Assembly (NCBI RefSeq): GCF_028710345.1
Contig: NZ_JAQTUH010000010.1
Coordinates: 1 to 57,044, forward strand
Reading direction: 5' to 3'
From: Sulfuricurvum sp.
GTDB lineage: Bacteria > Campylobacterota > Campylobacteria > Campylobacterales > Sulfurimonadaceae
DNA length: 57,044 nucleotides
Shown: piece after piece, positions 53,277 to 57,044 of the stretch
How the letters are laid out: every line of letters starts with the position of its first letter
How positions within the stretch are numbered: the first letter of the stretch is position 1
Notes under the pieces: model-generated
Databases searched by the model: none
The model's input: the letters and a program-made list of their open reading frames with translations, nothing else
What the model was told of the DNA's origin: nothing
Made by a program: the position numbers and the translations under genes

Positions 53277-54715
53277 GGCTGTACCTTTGGTTGTTCTTTT
53301 GATGAGAGCTGAGATGCATTCCATCCACCGCCCAATGCTTTATAGAGCTGCACATCGGCTAAAAGACGTTGCGTCTCATGCTCTGTTACCTCTATGGCAC
53401 TAAGTGAGACCAAACGCTCAACATCGAGGAGGGAGAGTTTATCGATTTGACCTTCGCGGTATAACGATTGTATATGTCGAAGTGATTGTTGATGATTTGA
53501 AGCGACCGCTCTAAGCAATGCACCCCGCTTCATCTCGTTTGAGCGTAGACTTAGCGTATCTTCCACCTCTTTCACCGCGACAAAAACAGACTTTTGCCAA
53601 GAGAGTAACGCTTCGTGTTCACGCGCACTTTGGACATCAATGCTTGCTTGAATCCGTCCCGCGTTAAAAATCGGCATAGCAAACGCCATGGCAACATTCG
53701 AAAACGCCACCGTTGCCAAATCTATTCCGTTAATTCGAAAATCCTCAAACCCGAACAGTGCATTCACAAAGAGCTTCGGCCACGTTTGAGATTCCGCCTC
53801 TTTGGAACGCAATGACTCTGCACGATACTGTGCTTCCGCCGCCATCAAATCAGGACGACGACGAAGCAAATCGATAGGTTGAGCTGTACCGATACTCGGA
53901 GATTTGGACCAAACATATTCAGGATTATCATCTACCACTGAAGCAGAGGGGTTTGCACCTAGTAAAAGGGAAATATGGGTTTGCGATACGTCAACCAACG
54001 TTTGCAATGACGGTATCTGTCCATCCAATGCATTGGCTTGCGCTTCAGCCATATTGAGGTCATATCGGCTCGATTGCCCCTCCTTGAGGCGTCGAGAAAT
54101 CAGATTAACGTATTCATGTCGCGTTTGCGCCAACTCTTTGAGAATAGCCAGACGTTGTTGTGCACCACGCAAGATAAAGTACTGACGTGCTATTTCACTC
54201 GCAATGAGTAGCCGTACCCCCTCTGCACCAACTTCTGCCCTGATAGCATCCGATTGTGCGGCATTAACACTAGCACGCACCCCTCCGCTTATATCTAGCT
54301 CCCACGCCAAACCAATACCCGCACTATACGCTCTCACATCCGGCATCCCCTGCTTATACGGTGAGGGGAGTCCGCTATGGGTTGTTGAAGCCGATGTTTG
54401 TAAATCTACTGTCGGCAAAAGACGCGAGGCATGTGTATCCGCTCCTGCACGTGCAGCCTTTATACGGCTCATTGCAATCCCTACATCATGGTTGGAGATG
54501 AGAGCTTTTTCGATGAGAGTGCTCAATATAGGATCGTTAAACTTCCCCCACCACTCTCTATCCTCTGTGAGAGAACTATCGGCATGGTGAAAAGTTGCTG
54601 AGAGGTTGGAATCGAGTTTAGGAGGAGAAGCTTCAGGCGTCGCGCACCCAGATAGTAAAAGTATCGAAGCGATAGAGAGCCAAAACGTGTGATGCCGTAA
54701 AAATATTTTTTGCAT
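53273..54715 (-). CDS. NodT-family outer-membrane efflux lipoprotein
   Basis: Outer-membrane channel of 480 residues with lipobox LSGC (Cys24), so acylated, as in OprM/NodT proteins. Typical stretches are WWGKFNDPILSTLIEKALISNHDVGIA, SRLLPTVDLQTSAS, and RRRPDLMAAEAQYRAESLR. It has the duplicated helix-barrel layout of TolC channels. GGGGAATTTT precedes the ATG. It is the first structural gene after the Crp/Fnr-type regulator. Confidence 0.9.
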   Translation of the reverse strand: MQKIFLRHHTFWLSIASILLLSGCATPEASPPKLDSNLSATFHHADSSLTEDREWWGKFNDPILSTLIEKALISNHDVGIAMSRIKAARAGADTHASRLLPTVDLQTSASTTHSGLPSPYKQGMPDVRAYSAGIGLAWELDISGGVRASVNAAQSDAIRAEVGAEGVRLLIASEIARQYFILRGAQQRLAILKELAQTRHEYVNLISRRLKEGQSSRYDLNMAEAQANALDGQIPSLQTLVDVSQTHISLLLGANPSASVVDDNPEYVWSKSPSIGTAQPIDLLRRRPDLMAAEAQYRAESLRSKEAESQTWPKLFVNALFGFEDFRINGIDLATVAFSNVAMAFAMPIFNAGRIQASIDVQSAREHEALLSWQKSVFVAVKEVEDTLSLRSNEMKRGALLRAVASNHQQSLRHIQSLYREGQIDKLSLLDVERLVSLSAIEVTEHETQRLLADVQLYKALGGGWNASQLSSKEQPKVQP

Positions 54716-54766
54716 AAAATTCCCCTAACAAACATGGGGAAATTCTACTCTCACCTTAGAGGATTG

Positions 54767-55363
54767 TCATTCGCATTTGTTCATCTTTTTCAACCGACTC
54801 AGATGTTGCGGTGTGATTCCCAAATACGAAGCGATATGATATTGCGGTACTTTATCGAGCAGATACGGGGTTGTTTCTAAAAACTGCGCAAATCGTGATT
54901 CTGCATTCATCACTAACTGAGAGAAAAACTTTTGATGCACCAACGAATACGCCAAATCACTCGATCGTCTCATAAACTCCGACCATTTGAGATGATGAGT
55001 ACATAAATAATCTTTCTCCTCTTTTTTCATGATATGAAAGGAACAATCGGTGATGGCTTCAAAATGAAGCTTTGAGGGGGTTTGACATAAATAGCTATCA
55101 TAATCGAACACAACCAGATTGGTCAAATGGGAATTTTCATCGTTAAAATAGATATACCATGTCGTATCTTTCCCCTTTTCATCGATGTAATACCCCCGCG
55201 CAATACCCGATTCTAGAAAATAGATACTGTCGTGAATATGCTCTGCGTGGTGAATGGTCTCCCCTTTTTGAAAATGCTTTTGACGAAACATTTGCGTAAG
55301 CGATTGCAGTTCATCACCATCTAATACGATATTTTTGTTTAAAAATTCCAGCAATTTGCTCAC
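54767..55363 (-). CDS. Crp/Fnr-family transcriptional regulator
   Basis: A 198-residue regulator with a cyclic-nucleotide-binding-like beta-roll (about residues 20-120, with FQKGETIHHAEHIHDSIYFLESGIARGYY) and a C-terminal helix-turn-helix (IASYLGITPQHLSRLKK). The phosphate-binding residues of CRP (GE..RSA) are not visible, so binding cAMP is doubtful, and there is no Fnr cysteine set. It starts with GTG after AGAGAGAT. It precedes the efflux operon by 51 bases on the same strand, so it is probably its regulator. Confidence 0.83.
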   Translation of the reverse strand: MSKLLEFLNKNIVLDGDELQSLTQMFRQKHFQKGETIHHAEHIHDSIYFLESGIARGYYIDEKGKDTTWYIYFNDENSHLTNLVVFDYDSYLCQTPSKLHFEAITDCSFHIMKKEEKDYLCTHHLKWSEFMRRSSDLAYSLVHQKFFSQLVMNAESRFAQFLETTPYLLDKVPQYHIASYLGITPQHLSRLKKMNKCE

Positions 55364-55398
55364 TATTTATCTCTCTTATTTCAGATTATACATGACGC

Positions 55399-55424
55399 TA
55401 TTCTACTGTTTTATCCTCAACACA
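55399..55424 (-). promoter_or_regulatory. 26-bp element upstream of the Crp/Fnr gene (copy 1)
   Basis: Reads TATTCTACTGTTTTATCC and on to CTCAACACA on the plus strand. It matches 56775-56800 at 24 of 26 positions in the same orientation. Copy 1 lies 36-61 bases upstream of the regulator's GTG. It is not a palindrome and does not fit a -35/-10 pair. Confidence 0.5.
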
Positions 55425-55439
55425 CGATTCGTCATCTCA

Positions 55440-55640
55440 CTAGTTCTTTGCTCTATATTCATCGGTGAGGATTCCCCCAAATCCCCAGTTTTCTAACTCG
55501 ATTTCTTCTATGACAATATGTGTATGTTCAGGCTTCTTGCCCAGTACTCGTACAAGAGTATCAGTAATTTCCGCAACTATCTGAGCCTTTTGCTCTCTCG
55601 TTGTTCCATCTTTAGTTATTTTTACATTCACAAACGGCAT
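55440..55640 (-). CDS. 4-oxalocrotonate tautomerase-family protein
   Basis: A 66-residue small tautomerase. The catalytic N-terminal proline follows the initiator Met (MPFVNVKITKDG). The family stretch VAEITDTLVRVLGKKPEHTHIVIEEI with the DxxxV-like second half is clear. The start was moved to the ATG before Pro because the frame upstream lacks family similarity and an AAGGAAAGTTT ribosome site fits. Substrate unknown. Last gene of a three-gene unit with the 205-residue protein and the VOC protein. Confidence 0.83.
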   Translation of the reverse strand: MPFVNVKITKDGTTREQKAQIVAEITDTLVRVLGKKPEHTHIVIEEIELENWGFGGILTDEYRAKN

Positions 55641-55679
55641 AAACTTTCCTTGAAGAAAATATGTACTATTGTACAAAAA

Positions 55680-56297
55680 TTATTTCATCGCCATCATCAA
55701 AAAACCGGTAAATCCTGCATTATCTGCACCGATTAGTGGAGAAACCTGCGATTTCATCTCTTTTAATATCTGTGTATAACGCGCATAAAATTCATAGGTC
55801 GGTTTGGGTTTATATTCCAAACCGCTTATCTCGAAGAACTTGATAATATCTTTGGTGGTGGTCGGTTTGATAAAAAACTCCTTATCCCGTGCGTAATAAT
55901 AGGGGATGAGCGTCACGATAGACCATTTCGCGAGTTTATAGATACTGAGAATATCGACGAGGATTCTAAACCCTTTCTCATGATCGGCGTGCAGAAGTTC
56001 ATACAATCCGATGGCAAACATATCTTGCTGTTCCATACTCATCGCTTTTAACATATCACGGACTTTTGGTTTTTCAAAAAGCGAGATAAGAGAGGATTTG
56101 GAGACGATTTTGGCAAAGCTCTCACCTATCTCTTCGGTACGTGAAAATTTCTCAGGTGCAAACATCTCCTGTACACTTTCACTTATTTTTGCCGTATTGT
56201 GACGTTTAATGATGGGTAGCAGTGCTTCATCCTCGAACCCTTTGGGGTAAAAGGTGAGAAAACTTGCCTCGGCTTCTTTGAGCTTTTGCAGATTCAT
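55680..56297 (-). CDS. Conserved-looking protein of unknown function
   Basis: Not recognised. A 205-residue protein, mostly alpha-helical, soluble, no signal peptide. It contains KLAKWSIVTLIPYYYARDKEFFIKPTTTKDIIKFF, a moderately hydrophobic and aromatic core that resembles helical bundle proteins, and no cysteines. AAAGGATTAGCG is a good ribosome site. It lies 12 bases after the VOC gene and 39 before the tautomerase, so it shares their promoter. Confidence 0.65.
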   Translation of the reverse strand: MNLQKLKEAEASFLTFYPKGFEDEALLPIIKRHNTAKISESVQEMFAPEKFSRTEEIGESFAKIVSKSSLISLFEKPKVRDMLKAMSMEQQDMFAIGLYELLHADHEKGFRILVDILSIYKLAKWSIVTLIPYYYARDKEFFIKPTTTKDIIKFFEISGLEYKPKPTYEFYARYTQILKEMKSQVSPLIGADNAGFTGFLMMAMK

Positions 56298-56309
56298 CGC
56301 TAATCCTTT

Positions 56310-56699
56310 TTAACACGCCATCTTATATTGGATCATCGATATCACCGCCCCTTGCGGATCTTGGATGATAGCAAAATCACCGACTTTCGGTATCGGTGTT
56401 ATCTCAACGATAACGTTCGCCCCAAGCTCTTTAGCCTTCTCTAACGTGGCTTTAATGTCTGTAACGGTTATGTAATTACCCCAATGCGGCGGTATTTTTT
56501 CATCATCACAATGTTTTATATCCATGATACCTGCTATCTCTTGATTATTCAATGATACCACTTGATAGTCAAAATCGACATTGTCAGCTCTTTTAAACTC
56601 CCAACCGAAAACCTCACCGTAAAACTTTTTCGCCCCTTCGATATCGCCCGTTAAAAGCTCAAACCAACTAAATGCACCGTGCGTTGTAAATGGATTCAT
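56310..56699 (-). CDS. VOC-superfamily (glyoxalase-like) protein
   Basis: A 129-residue vicinal-oxygen-chelate protein with two beta-alpha-beta-beta-beta units: FELLTGDIEGAKKFYGEVFGWEF and YITVTDIKATLEKAKELGANV, ending IIQDPQGAVISMIQ. Members bind metals and act as isomerases or dioxygenases, or as antibiotic-binding proteins; the specific function is open. AAGGAATATAAC precedes the ATG. It starts the three-gene unit, and the 26-bp shared element lies 76-101 bases upstream. Confidence 0.83.
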   Translation of the reverse strand: MNPFTTHGAFSWFELLTGDIEGAKKFYGEVFGWEFKRADNVDFDYQVVSLNNQEIAGIMDIKHCDDEKIPPHWGNYITVTDIKATLEKAKELGANVIVEITPIPKVGDFAIIQDPQGAVISMIQYKMAC

Positions 56700-56774
56700 G
56701 TTATATTCCTTGTATTATATGTCGTATTATTTTACTCAAAAAAGTGCAATATATATCACTACACTCTCGTCTTA

Positions 56775-56800
56775 TATTCTACCGTTTTATCCTCAACATA
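56775..56800 (-). promoter_or_regulatory. 26-bp element upstream of the VOC operon (copy 2)
   Basis: TATTCTACCGTTTTATCC and on to CTCAACATA on the plus strand, 24 of 26 identical to 55399-55424. It lies upstream of a minus-strand operon, just as copy 1 does. Confidence 0.5.
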
Positions 56801-56823
56801 TACCCTCCATGCTTTTCCCCTCG

Positions 56824-56845
56824 TTCCCAATGTCCTCATTGGGAA
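56824..56845. repeat. Hairpin repeat-like element
   Basis: TTCCCAATG (56824-56832), four bases, CATTGGGAA (56837-56845): a perfect 9-bp stem. It resembles GC-containing 'CGTTCCCAAT' dispersed repeats of some proteobacteria. No T-run follows, so a terminator is less likely. Confidence 0.5.
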
Positions 56846-57044
56846 TGCAGACTAACATAATCCACTCCCAAATTATTTTAAGAAAAACGGTGTAAAATGT
56901 TTAAAAATATGTTGATATGTAAAATTTTCTTGGATGTTTCTAATTTCAGAATATTTTAAATGTCCGATTATCTAGTGAATTTTTGGGAAAATAGTATATT
57001 TTGGGTATGAATAAATAGTTAGCCCCAAAGTGGGTTCGTGTTTT

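Larger units (their letters stand above)
56700..57044. other. Non-coding stretch to window end
   Basis: About 345 bases without a convincing gene. It holds the probable promoter of the VOC operon, the 26-bp shared element and one hairpin (56824-56845). The remainder is AT-rich; a plausible start of another gene is not seen before the edge. Confidence 0.6.

Overview
The window reads as chromosomal DNA of a free-living Campylobacterota (epsilonproteobacterial) bacterium, possibly of the Sulfuricurvum/Sulfurimonas type. The best evidence is the tight run flgA-ubiX-coaD-tmk-hisS-speA-cysE, which has the same gene order as Campylobacter jejuni Cj0769c-Cj0763c. A RibBA protein with a degraded GTP-cyclohydrolase half, a cytoplasmic CZB chemoreceptor and an arsP-type arsenic operon agree with this. 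The genus is a guess; the phylum is well supported. I see no phage genes, insertion sequences, integrases or CRISPR arrays.

Layout. (1) 1-5247: a TetR-type regulator (cut by the window edge) faces a TolC/adaptor/RND efflux operon across a 41-bp near-perfect palindrome that contains the promoter. (2) 5231-10105: a HemW-like radical SAM protein, a membrane adenylate cyclase with a TPR lipoprotein, and an RlmI-like methyltransferase. (3) 10102-16921: an accessory block with an AraC regulator, a putative heparinase-like lipoprotein, a secreted protein, a short-chain dehydrogenase, a zinc-binding soluble chemoreceptor and an NAD(P)-binding protein. It is bounded by a 71-bp direct repeat made of the 3' end of the methyltransferase gene, so it looks like an insertion. 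(4) 17022-20278: HxlR regulator/DUF2798 and a divergent nitroreductase, then DUF779 with an aldehyde dehydrogenase. (5) 20443-30094: a FIST-domain histidine kinase with its response regulator, an ABC ATPase, two DNA alkylation repair proteins (Ogt, Tag), a serine hydrolase, an AhpD-like protein, a secreted beta-propeller and a PocR-PAS-GAF-GGDEF protein. (6) 30294-36290: DUF1294, then a MarR/pirin/extradiol dioxygenase operon, then an arsenic locus (arsB divergent from arsR-arsC-arsP-small Cys-rich protein-thioredoxin). (7) 36332-48021: a GGDEF/EAL protein, the seven-gene flgA-cysE operon, a COG3014/LpoB pair and ribBA. (8) 48133-48522: tRNA-Gln and initiator tRNA-Met, each with a consensus sigma-70 promoter. 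(9) 48641-56699: a second efflux system under a Crp/Fnr-type regulator, then a tautomerase/hypothetical/VOC operon that shares a 26-bp upstream element with it.

The overall theme is defence and sensing in a flagellated bacterium: two tripartite pumps, arsenic export and reduction, aldehyde and nitro-compound handling, alkylation repair, second-messenger enzymes for cAMP and c-di-GMP, and several small regulators facing the genes they probably control. No single locus is clearly a new system. The strongest leads are the inserted block with its duplicated gene tail, the small Cys-rich protein inside the ars operon, the interlocked inverted repeats upstream of the serine hydrolase, and the shared 26-bp element near the right end.
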